The notes under the pieces are model-generated. The model saw nothing but the letters and a program-made list of their open reading frames with translations. It was not told where the DNA came from and did not search any database. A stretch of 64,000 nucleotides of DNA from Aldehydirespirator sp965203575 (GTDB taxonomy: Bacteria; Actinomycetota; Acidimicrobiia; Acidimicrobiales; Aldehydirespiratoraceae): assembly GCA_965203575.1 (NCBI GenBank), contig OZ241894.1:1178001-1242000 (forward strand), written 5' to 3'. The translations under genes were made by a program, and so were the position numbers. Below are positions 30,152-40,300 of the stretch, in pieces (positions within the stretch are counted from its first letter, which is position 1; each line of letters starts with the position of its first letter).

Positions 30152-32485
30152 ATGAGTTACCATCCGTGTGTGGCCGATCCGACGTTCACTTCCTCAGATA
30201 CGGCGAATTCGTCGTGTCGATTCTCGGTGCCCCGCCGGCCAGCGTTGTGGGCCGCCGGCATCACGGTGACGGCGGTCGTGTCGCTGCTGGCGGCCTCGGT
30301 CGCGGCCGAGGAGGTCAAGCCGGGAGACGACAACGAGGCCGAGCCCAGCCATGCGACCGGCCAGAGCGCGTGCGTGGGCGACGCCACCAACCAGCAGGGG
30401 TTCGTCGACGTTCCCGCCGGGCACTACTCCCTGCCCGCCGTCAACTGCCTCGCCTACTACCGCATCACCTCGGGCACCGGCGACGGCACCACGTTCTCGC
30501 CGGACGCGACGGTCACGGCGGACGAGATGCGCGGGTTCATGGAGGCGGCGGCCCGGGTGGCCGGCGCCGACCGCGGCGCCGTGCTCAGCGACTTCGACGC
30601 GACCGGCGCCGCACCGGTGACCCGGGGCGAGGCGGCCGCGCTGATCGTGCGGCTGCTGGTCGCGGCGACCGGCAGGAACTCGCTCCGCAACATCGAGTTC
30701 GACGACGGCGGCGACTTGATGATCGACAGGAAGCGGCCCGACGACTGGTTCGCCGACTCGCGCGCCACGCAGCCCCGGCGGATCGACGGCGCGGTCAGCG
30801 CGCTGTACGAGCTGGGCGTGGCCCAGGGCCGGTCCGACGGCAGCTTCGGGCCGGACGAGCCCCTGACCCGGGGCGAGGCGGCCGTGTTCATCACCCGGGC
30901 CCTGGCCTACACCCGGGCCCGCCCCGAGGGGATCACGATCCAGCAGAACGTGCCGGGCGAGGTTGTGGTCTCGGTGCGCGACGTCGACTTCTCGCCGGTG
31001 ATCAACGTGCCGGTCGACGTGTTCAGCGTGTCGACCAGGCTCATCGGCACCACGGCCTTCAAGTCCGACGGGACCTGCGGCAGCGTCGAAGTGCCCGCCG
31101 GCGGCCACGCCGGCTCGAAGTGCAGCATCCACAGCAGCGACCCGGTCAGCGGCACCGGCGGCGACCTGCTGTGGCTGGTCGATGTCGACGACAGGGGCGG
31201 CACCACCGTGTGGGCGTGGACCGGCGAGGAGGGCGACCGGGTCGCGGACAGCGCCAGAGGGCTCGCCCGGGTCGACCTCACCGAGCTCGAGGTCGTCGCG
31301 ACCGGCGCCAAGGTCACCCACGACCTAGCTGAGGAGGCCCGCAGGGCCCATTTCGGCACCACCGTCACCGTCACCCTGCAGCTCGTCGGCGCCGGCAACA
31401 AGGATGCCGTGCCTCCCGCAGGGGGCGCCTCCTACCGGGTGGCGGTGTCCACCTGGCGCGGGCTGGACGGCACCCCGGCAGCCACCGGCGGGCCGGCCTA
31501 CAACTTGTATTCCTTCACCGAGAGCGTCGACGGCGCCGGCAAGCTGACGTTCACCCTCACCGCCGAGGATCCCGACCCCGACGACACCGACGACACCGGC
31601 GGCTCGACCGACGAGGTGAGGGTCAGCTACACGGTCACCAACGCGGCCGGCAACACGCTGCCGGCCCCGGAAGGCGCCTCATGCTCGTCGAGCGGCGCCG
31701 GCCCTTCTCCCCGCTGCCCGGTCTTCTCCGACGAGAAGCCGCAGATCCGCAGGGTCGAGGTGACCACGCCCACCAAGCAGGCCTCGCCCCCGGCCAGCGG
31801 CGGCCAGGCCGCCAATGTGGCCATTGTCGCGGTGACCGACCAGTACGGCGACCCCTTCGGCAACGTCGGAGTGCTGTTGACCTCCAGCATCGCCGAGGAG
31901 AATCCGGAGGACGTGGAGCTGGTACGCGTGCCCCGGGTGACGCTCCGGGACGGCAGGGTCCGGCTCCCCTACCTGTACAAGTCGACCAGGACCACCGTCG
32001 AGACCCTCGGCGTGAATCTCCCCGGACCCGACCGCCGGTTCGGCGACGACCCCGACACCGACGCCGACGAGTCCCTAGACGACATCGAGTTGAGCGACTC
32101 TCCGGATGAGCCCCCGTACCTCGAGACTGCGACCTTCTTCTGGCTGAAGGAGCCCACGACCTCGACGTTCACCGACGACGACGGGGCTTGCGTGCTCTCC
32201 TCCAGCGTCCAGGAGAATTCGATGATCGTGGACACCGACCCCGACCCCGTGGACTCAGCCCCGGCCAGCATCTCCTACAGCCTCAATGATCATCTGTACT
32301 TGCGCGGTATGCCGGTCAAGCTCGCCACCTTCAAGGACGCGCTCGCGAGATGGGAGCAGGACCTCGCCGACGGCACCGTCGAGCCGGACAACATAAAGTT
32401 CCGGCTCGGATGGGAGTTCCGCAACAGCCGCGACGGGATCACCAGATGGCTGCTCACCGAGACGAGCACCGGGACGCCCTGCTGA
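30152..32485 (+). CDS. S-layer-homology (SLH) domain surface protein
   Basis: This protein is up to 777 residues long. A signal-peptide-like helix (RRPALWAAGITVTAVVSLLAASVAAEE) begins at residue 28, so the true start may be GTG 30227 rather than ATG 30152. Two SLH repeats follow: FVDVPAGHYSLPAVNCLAYY...TFSPDATVTADEM at about 83-130, and DGAVSALYELGVAQGRSDG...FGPDEPLTRGEAAVF at about 212-255. SLH domains bind secondary cell-wall polymer and hold proteins on the surface. The remaining 500 residues are beta-rich, with Ig/invasin-like stretches (ANVAIVAVTDQYGDPFGNVGVLLTS) and acidic linkers (DPDPDDTDDTGG). It converges with the stalk lipoprotein gene across 67 bp. Confidence 0.8.
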   Translation: MSYHPCVADPTFTSSDTANSSCRFSVPRRPALWAAGITVTAVVSLLAASVAAEEVKPGDDNEAEPSHATGQSACVGDATNQQGFVDVPAGHYSLPAVNCLAYYRITSGTGDGTTFSPDATVTADEMRGFMEAAARVAGADRGAVLSDFDATGAAPVTRGEAAALIVRLLVAATGRNSLRNIEFDDGGDLMIDRKRPDDWFADSRATQPRRIDGAVSALYELGVAQGRSDGSFGPDEPLTRGEAAVFITRALAYTRARPEGITIQQNVPGEVVVSVRDVDFSPVINVPVDVFSVSTRLIGTTAFKSDGTCGSVEVPAGGHAGSKCSIHSSDPVSGTGGDLLWLVDVDDRGGTTVWAWTGEEGDRVADSARGLARVDLTELEVVATGAKVTHDLAEEARRAHFGTTVTVTLQLVGAGNKDAVPPAGGASYRVAVSTWRGLDGTPAATGGPAYNLYSFTESVDGAGKLTFTLTAEDPDPDDTDDTGGSTDEVRVSYTVTNAAGNTLPAPEGASCSSSGAGPSPRCPVFSDEKPQIRRVEVTTPTKQASPPASGGQAANVAIVAVTDQYGDPFGNVGVLLTSSIAEENPEDVELVRVPRVTLRDGRVRLPYLYKSTRTTVETLGVNLPGPDRRFGDDPDTDADESLDDIELSDSPDEPPYLETATFFWLKEPTTSTFTDDDGACVLSSSVQENSMIVDTDPDPVDSAPASISYSLNDHLYLRGMPVKLATFKDALARWEQDLADGTVEPDNIKFRLGWEFRNSRDGITRWLLTETSTGTPC

Positions 32486-32552
32486 GGCGGCCAGGCTCAC
32501 GCTCGGGCACCACCGCTTGCGACCCCCGGACGCGGGCGGGGTCCTCTGCGGG

Positions 32553-34340
32553 TCAGGCTGGGATCTCGACGGTCACCGCCTTGACGATGGTGATCAAGTC
32601 CGGCGACATCAGGTCGGGGAAGCTAACCACTCCGACCAGGGCGATGATGATCACCCCGCTCGCAGGGACGTCGACGGGCATGTCCAAGCGGAACGACCCG
32701 TCGCCGGCCACATCCAACGCGGCGAGAGTGCGGCCGATGTTGCTCGCCGCGCTGTCTCGCAGGAGCTTGTCGGACGCGTACAGGCTCGACAGGTCCTGGG
32801 AGCCCTCGTCGACCCTCACGGTGGGGCCGGCGAAGGTGTAGAGGCCGTCGGAGTCGCACTGCCGGAAGAAGTCGAGTTCTTCTCCCTGGCCGGGCACGAG
32901 GCAGCTGGTCAGCAGCAGCACGGGATTGTTGACGACGGCGGCCGGTGTGGTGTGCAGGCCGGTCCAGTTCTTGCCGACCAACGTGAACGTCTGCGGCCCG
33001 GCCCCGTCGACCGAGGTGACCGGCGCCGACGTGTCTCCCTGGCGGTAGACGGTGAGCGTGGGCTTCCAGGGGTCGACCGTGACGGTCACCTCGATGGTGT
33101 CGTCGGTCTGCCGGGGCTGCTCAGTGTTGCCGTCGGCGTCCTTGCTGTCGGATACCTCGACGGTGAGCGTGTAGGTGGCCCTGGTGGCGTGGTCCAGCGC
33201 GGCCACCGTCGTGATCTGGCCCGACAGGAAGTCGATCCCGAAGGACGCGGCGTCGGCGCCGGAGAGGCTGTAGATCAGCAGGTCGCCGTCGCCGTCGCCG
33301 GCCACCATCGGGTCGCCCACCGGATCGCCCGGCGATGCGTTCTCGACAACGCGGCGGGCCGCCGAGTCGCCCTCACCGAAGGTCGGCGCCTGGTTGGCCG
33401 CCGAGTCGTCGCCGTCGTCGGTCTCGTCGCTGGTGTCGTCAGTCTCGTCGCTGGTGTCGTCAGTCTCGTCGCTGGCATCGGTGCTGGTGTCGTCAGTCTC
33501 GTCGCTGGCATCGGTGCCGGTGTCGGTGTCGTCGCTGGCATCGGTGCTGGTGTCGTCAGTCTCGTCGCTGGCATCGGTGCTGGTGTCGGTGCCGTCGCTG
33601 GCATCGGTGCTGGTGTCGTCAGTCTCGTCGCTGGCATCGGTGCTGGTGTCGGTGTCGTCGCTGGCATCGGTGCTGGTGTCGGTGTCGTCGCTGGCATCGG
33701 TGCTGGTGTCGTCAGTCTCGTCGCTGGCGTCGGTGCCGGTGTCGTCGGTGCCGGTGTCGTCAGTCTCGTCGCTGGCGTCGGTGCCGGTGTCGTCAGTCTC
33801 GTCGCTGTCGTCAGTCTCGTCGGTGTCGTCAGTCTCGTCGCTGGCGTCGGTGCCGGTGTCGTCAGTCTCGTCGCTGGCGTCGGTGCCGGTGTCGTCAGTC
33901 TCGTCGCTGGCGTCGGTGCCGGTGTCGTCAGTCTCGGTGTCGTCGCCGCCCGTCTCGCCGCCATCGGGCTCGGCCACTGGCTCAGGCTCAGGCTCGTCCA
34001 CGGCCACCCCCGGCTCAGGCTCCGCCACCTCCGGCTCAGGCTCCGGCTCAGGCTCGGCCACCTCGGGCTCCGGGGCAGGCTCGGCCACCTCAGGCTCCGG
34101 CTCCGGCTCCGGCTCAGGCTCCGCTACCTCGGGCTCGGGTTCCGGGTCGGGATCGGGATCGGGGGCCTCGGGCTCGGGTTGCTGGGTCGTCGTCTGCTCT
34201 CCGCCGGCCGTGTCCTGCGAGTCGCCGCCGCATGCTGCCGCGATCAACGCGAGCGCGAGGAACACTGCCAGCAGGCCGCGCCGCGGCAGCGATGCCGCCG
34301 GGCGGGCTCCGAGGCGCCGGAGCGTGTCTGTGGTGGTCAT
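32553..34340 (-). CDS. Lipoprotein with Pro/Glu and Asp/Thr stalk, cadherin-like and shared C-terminal domains
   Basis: This 595-residue protein has a signal peptide ending LALALIAAAC (lipobox C37). Residues 54-128 are a Pro-Glu-rich stretch, and 130-315 an Asp/Thr/Ser-rich tract made of TDASDETDDTG-type repeats. Residues 316-428 form a cadherin-like domain (YSLSGADAASFGIDFLSGQI, DDTIEVTVTV). Residues 429-595 are a module that also occurs twice in the giant protein next door (GxQxFTLVGKNW, a two-cysteine core, EGSQDLSS, VPASGVIIIALVG). The layout suggests a lipid-anchored, extended, very acidic stalk presenting binding domains. It begins 59 bp after the giant gene on the same strand, so the two are probably co-transcribed. 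Confidence 0.85.
   Translation of the reverse strand: MTTTDTLRRLGARPAASLPRRGLLAVFLALALIAAACGGDSQDTAGGEQTTTQQPEPEAPDPDPDPEPEPEVAEPEPEPEPEPEVAEPAPEPEVAEPEPEPEPEVAEPEPGVAVDEPEPEPVAEPDGGETGGDDTETDDTGTDASDETDDTGTDASDETDDTGTDASDETDDTDETDDSDETDDTGTDASDETDDTGTDDTGTDASDETDDTSTDASDDTDTSTDASDDTDTSTDASDETDDTSTDASDGTDTSTDASDETDDTSTDASDDTDTGTDASDETDDTSTDASDETDDTSDETDDTSDETDDGDDSAANQAPTFGEGDSAARRVVENASPGDPVGDPMVAGDGDGDLLIYSLSGADAASFGIDFLSGQITTVAALDHATRATYTLTVEVSDSKDADGNTEQPRQTDDTIEVTVTVDPWKPTLTVYRQGDTSAPVTSVDGAGPQTFTLVGKNWTGLHTTPAAVVNNPVLLLTSCLVPGQGEELDFFRQCDSDGLYTFAGPTVRVDEGSQDLSSLYASDKLLRDSAASNIGRTLAALDVAGDGSFRLDMPVDVPASGVIIIALVGVVSFPDLMSPDLITIVKAVTVEIPA
33413..33950 (+). repeat. Low-complexity tandem repeat coding the Asp/Thr stalk
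   Basis: About 540 bp consist of imperfect, in-frame repeats built from gtcgtcagtctcgtcgctgg, cgtcggtgccg and catcggtgctg blocks. On the minus strand they encode alternating DDTGTDASDET and DDTSTDASD units. Two versions (GTDAS and STDAS) occur in blocks, so the tract probably grows and shrinks by replication slippage in whole codons. All length changes visible here keep the frame. Confidence 0.9.
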
Positions 34341-34399
34341 GTCATTCCTCCTGGGGGACGGTTCTCGGGTGGTCGTGCAGGGCCGTGCCGGGCAGGCCG

Positions 34400-37300
34400 C
34401 TAGGGCGCGGCGGCGATCACCACCAGCACGGCGGACTCGATCTGGGCGGTGTCGCCGACCAGGACGGCCACACCGCTGGCGGGAGGACCGCCCGCGGGCA
34501 CGGTGTAGGCCAAGGTGGTGGAGATGCTGCCGTCGCTGTCGGGGGTGATGGACACCCGGTTGACGATGTCGCAGTCGGTCGGCGAGATGGAGTCGGCGCC
34601 GGCGGCCGGGACTGTGCAGAACAGGGCGAGGAGGTCCCGCGTCCAGTTGTCGCCGGTCAACTGGAACTCGTGGCGGCTGCCCGGCGCGGCGCCGGTCCGG
34701 TCGACCGACTCGGGCTCCACCGAGATCCAGGGCTCGGTGCGGATCTCGGGCTCGGGCTCGGTCCCCGGGTCGGCGGGGCCGATCACTATGGCTTCGGAGG
34801 TCTCGGCCTGGGTGGCGTCTCCCACTCCGACCGCCACGCCGTAGAAGGGCGGGCCGCCGGCCGGGACGGTGTAGGTCAGCGTGGCGGAGATGTTGCCGTC
34901 GCGGTCGGGGGTGATCGGCACCAGGTTGGTGATGTCGCAGTCGGTCTGGCCCATCACCTCGATGCCGCCGGCGGGGATCGCGCAGAACACGCCGAACAGG
35001 CTCAGGCTCCAGTTGCCGCCGGTCACCTCGAACACGTACTTGCCGCCGGGGGTCACCGCGGCCCGGTCGAGGGACTTCGGCGTCACGGTGAACCAGGGCC
35101 CCGACGGCGGCTCGGGCGCGATCACCTCGGCGGCCGCCGACTCGGCACCGTCGGCGCTGCTGAAGCTGATGGCCACCCCGCCGGCGGGCAGGCCGGAGGC
35201 GGGCACGGTGTAGGTCATGGTGACGGTGAAGGTGCCGCCGTCCACCGTCACTTCCACGCCGCCGGTGCCGTCGCAGCCGGCGCCGGCGATGGCGTCCACC
35301 CCGCCGTCGGGGATCTCGCAGAACTCGCCCGACAGCGACGCGACGCTCCAGTGGGCGCCGGTCACCGCGAACTCGACGGTGTCGCCGCGGCCCAGGGTGT
35401 CCCGGCCCACCGTCGCCGGCGACGCCGAGATCGACGGCTTGGGGGCGGCCTCGATCACGGACGCGACGGCGGACTCCTCGCCGTCGCTGCCGGTGACCAG
35501 AGCGGCGACGCCGTTCTCGGGCAGCCCGCCGGCCGGCACCGTGTAGCCCATCCGGACTGCGAAGGCGCCCGACGACTGCAACGCCGTGGTCGGCGTGCCG
35601 TCGCAGAGGCCCTCCGAGACTGCGCCCAGCCCGCCGGCGCCGATCTCGCAGAAGGCCACCGACACCGAGTCGCTGGTCCAGTTGTCGCCCGACACCACCA
35701 CCAGCTGCCGGTCGCCGGGTTCCAGCCGGCTCCGGTCGATCGGCGAGGGCGACACGGCCGACACCGACACCGTCGGGGGTGCGAGCGCCGCGACGATCGT
35801 CGTCGCGATCAGCGGCCTCAGATCGCCCGACAGCAGCGGCTCGACCACCTGGACTGCGTCGGTGGCGCCGTCGTCGTCGGGGCCGGCCCGCACCGCCACG
35901 CCGTAGGCGGGAACGCCGCCGTCGGGCACCGTGTAGACGACCTGCGCCGTGAACCCGCCGCCGCTGCCGGGGATGGCGGTGACGGCGGTGCTCTCGTCGC
36001 AGCCGCCCGAGCCGTCCGCTCCGTCGTCACCGTCATCGCCGGTGTCGCCGTTCGCGCCGGTGTCACCGGTGTCACCGTCCGCGCTGGTGTCGCCGGTGTC
36101 GCCGTCCGCTCCGTCCTCGCCGTCCTCGCCGGTGTCGCCCACGCTTCCGGTGCCGGTCCCGCCGACGCCGTTCACGCCGTCCGAGCCGGTCGCGCAGAGG
36201 ACCACCGGCACCGGGCCGCCGGTCCAGTCCGTGCCCGACACCGTGAAGGTCCTCCGGTCGCCGGCTTCGAGCTCGCTGCGCTCCACCGTGGGGGGCGACG
36301 CCGAGATCGTCGGCAGCACCGCGGGCGGGATCACCACGACGGTCGCGGCCTCGGCCCCGAGCGATCCGGCCGCCTCGACCCCGAGCACCCCGGCCGTCTC
36401 GGCCACGTCGGCGGGGACGCCCAGCGCGGACACGGCCACGCCGCCGGCGGGGACGCCGCCGGCGGGCACCAGGTAGGCCTTGCGTATGGCGAAGCTGCCG
36501 TCCGACGGCGACACCTGCGCGGCTGCGCCCCAGTCGCAGTCGTCGCCTCCGGCGCCGCCGGCGCCGATCTCGCAGAACGCCAGCGACACCGAATCGCTGG
36601 TCCAGCCGGCGCCGGACACCATGACGACCTGCCGGTCGCCCGGCTCCAGCAGGCTCCGGTCGATCGGCGAGGGCGACACCGGCGAGACCGACAGTGTGGG
36701 TGCCGGGGCGATCGCCGGCGCCGCGTCGGGATCGAACACGACGACCGCCACCCCGTCGGTCGGGACCCCGTCCTCGGACACCTTGTGCATCACCCTGACG
36801 CTGGTGCTGCCGCCGGTCACGGTCTCGGCGACCGCGGTGGCGAGGTCGCAGTCGGCCGCGGTGATCTCCTCCACCCCTCCGGGCGGGATGCGGCACACCG
36901 CCACGACCACGGTCTCGGTCCTCCAGTCGGTGACCGACACCTCGACCTGCTGCTCCCCGCCGGGCTCGAGGTCGGCCCGGTTCACTTCCGGCGTCGGCAC
37001 CCACACCGTGGGCGGCAGCACGTCGGCGCCCGGGACCCCGGAGATGGCCAGGTGCGCGGTGAACTCGTTGATGCCGGGGTCGCCGAACCCGATAGCCACG
37101 CCCCTCTCGGGCACGCCGCCGTCGGGCACGGTGTAGGTCAATGTCGCGGTGAACGTGCCGCCGGGGCCGAGGCGGGCGACTTGTGCCACATTGATGATGT
37201 CGCACAGGCCGATGTCGGGGGCTGCCAGGGCGGCGGCCAGGCCCCCGGGCGGGAGGTCGCAGAACGCGCCGAACGGGGCCAGCGTCCAGCCCGAGCCCCT

Positions 37301-40300
37301 TATGGTGAACGTCCGGGTGTCGCCCGGGCTCAGCGAGTTGCGGTCCACCAGCGACGGCGACACCGAGATCTGCGGCCCTCCCTCGGGCGGCGCGGCCGGT
37401 ATCACCACCGCCACGGCCGACTCGGCGCCGTCGGCGCTGCTGACCCTGACGGCCACCCCGCCGGTGGGAACGCCCCCCGAGGGCACCGTGTAGGTCATCG
37501 ACACGCCGCTGAAGCCGCCGCCGCTGGGGGTGATCGGCACCGCGCCGGCGGTGTCGCAGTCGCTGTCGGCGATGGCGCCGGCACCGCCCGCGGGAACCGT
37601 GCAGAACACTCCCGACAGCGACGCGGCGGTCCAGCTCGAGCCCGACACGATGAAGGTCCGGGTGCCGCCGGGGCTCAGGGAGTCCCGGTCCACCGACGGC
37701 GGCGACACCGAGATGGTGGCCTGGCCGGCCGAGACCACCACGACCGTGTCGGTCTCGGCGCCGTCGCCGCTGCTGACCCTGATGGCCGCGCCCCGGGCGG
37801 GGACGCCCCCGGCGGGAACCGTGTAGGTCATGGAGACGGTGAAGGATCCGCCGCTGGGGGTGATCGACACCGGGCTGGCGGTGCTGCAGTCGGCGTCGGC
37901 GATGGCGCTCACCCCGCCGGCGGGAACCGTGCAGAACACTCCCGACAGCGACGCGGCGGTCCAGTTCGAGCCGGTCACCGTGAACGTGTGGTCGTCGCCG
38001 GGCTGCAGCGCGCTCCGGTCGGCCGGCGCCACCCAGATGAGCGGCTTGACCGCGGCCGGCACCGCGACGGCCGCCGCCGACTCGAGGGTGAGGGGCGGGT
38101 CGAGGCTCGTGTCGTTGACGTCCCTTCTGACCCTGATGGCCACGCCCCGCTCGGGGACGCCCCCGGACGGGACCGTGTAGGTCATCGACACGCCGCTGAA
38201 CGTGCCCAGGGGCGAGCCCGACGCGGGCACCGTGATGGCGACCGGGGCGCCGCCGCAGTCGTCGTCGGTGATCGCCTCGAGGCCGCCCGAGCCGACGGTG
38301 CAGAACTCGCCGTACACCGATCCCATCTTCCATGCCCCGGTGGTGGTGGACGGCCCCGCGGTCCAGTCCGAGCCCGACACGGTGAAGGTATGGGCGCCGC
38401 CCGGGGTCAGAGAGGCCCGGTCGGCCGGCGTCACCGACACCGACGGCGCCGTGCCCGCACCGATCACCAGCCTCGCCTGGCCCTGGATGCGGGTGGCGTC
38501 GCCGGCCGAGATGAACACGCCGTAGGGCGGGAGGCCTCCCGACGGCACGGTGTAGGTCATCGAGCGCTGCCACCCGCCGTTGGTCACCGCCTGGGTGAGG
38601 GTCCCCGAGCTCTCGCCCGAGGTTGCGAGGTTGCAGAAGTTGCCGGCGTTGCCGAGGCCGATCTGTCTCAGCTCGCCGGCGGGCGCCCTGCAGAACAGCA
38701 CCGCGAGCACCGTCACCGACGAGATCCACTTCGAGCTGGTGAAGTTGAACGTGACCGTGTCGCCGGGGTTCAGCGCGGTGAGGTCCTCCGACTGCGGCGC
38801 CGCCACCGCGCTCCCGCCCTTCACCACCGACGTCACCGTGTAGTCGATCACCGCCGGCGCGTGGACGGCCAGCTTCGTCGCCGACTCGGTGGCGGCCGTG
38901 GTGCCGTCGGAGTCGCTGACCCTGATGGCCACGCCGTCGGCGGGGACGCCGGTGGCGGGCACCCTGTAGGTCATCTGCACCGTGGAGAAGGCGCCGCCGG
39001 ACGGGGTGATCGTCACCGGGCTGGTGTAGTCGCAGTGGGCGGTGGTGACGGCGCCCACCCCGCCGGAGGGCACCGCGCAGAACACCCCGTACAGCGACGA
39101 CGTGGTCGCCCAGTCCTGCCCCGACACGGTGAAGGCGGCGACGTTGCCCGGGTACAGCCCGCCCCCGTCCCTGGTGGGGTGGCTGACGCCCGCCTCGGTG
39201 GTCCACGGGTCGATCGAGATCGACCCGCTGACCTTGGTGACGTTGATGGTCACCGCGATGGTGTCGTCGACGGAGGTGTCGGCGCCGCCCGCGGCGTTCT
39301 TGCCGTCGGACACGTTGACGGTGACCGAGTAGCTGGACTTGGTGTCGTAGTCGAGCGCGGCCTTGGTCTTGATCTGGCCCCCGGAGGCGCCGGACTCGAA
39401 GTCGAAGGACGCCGCGTCGGTGCCGGTCATGGTGTAGGTGAGCGTGTCGTTGTCGGCGTCGGCGGCTGACAGCGGGTCGCCCACCGACTCGCCCGCAGCG
39501 GTGCCCTCGGCCACGCTGCGGGTCGCGGTCGTCCCGGCGAAGGCGGGAGGCCGGTTGGCGCCGGTGATGCTGATGGTGACGGTGATGGTGTCGTCAGTGG
39601 CGGTGTCGGCGGCGCCGGACGCGTTCTTGCTGTCGCGGACGGTGACGGTGACGGTGTAGCTGGTCTTGGTCGTGAGCGGCAGCGCGGCCCCGACGGAGAT
39701 CTGGCCGGTGGAGCTGACCGCGAAGTACGAGGCGTCGGTGCCGCCGACGGCGAAGGTCAGCGTCTCGGTCTCGTCGCTGGGGTGGGTCACCGCCAGCTTG
39801 GCGCCCACCGCGGCGCCCACCGTCGCGCTCGCCGCGGTCATGCTGCGGGTCGCGGTGGCGCCGGCGGTGAACGTGGGGGCGTCGTTGACCGCGTTGACGG
39901 TGACGGTCACGGTGGCCTGGTTGCTGGTGTCGTCGCCGTCGGTGACGGTGTACTTGAAGGTGACGTTGGCGTTGTTGTCGGCCGCGGGGGTGTAGACGAT
40001 CTTGGTGCTGTCCTTGACCGTCGCGGTGCCGTGCGAGGGCCCCTGCCCCGACACGACCGACACCGAGGTCAGGGTGTCGCCGGAGTCCTCGTCGGTGTCG
40101 TTGGAGGTGACGTCGATCTCCACGGCCGTGTCCTCGTCGGTGGTCACCGAGTCGTTCACCGCCACCGGCGCGTCGTTGACGTCGGTCACGGTGATGGTCA
40201 CCGCGATGGTGTCGTCGACGGAGGTGTCGGCGCCGCCCGCGGTGTTCTTGCCGTCGGTCACGTTGACGGTGACCGAGTAGCTGGACTTGGACTCGTGGTT

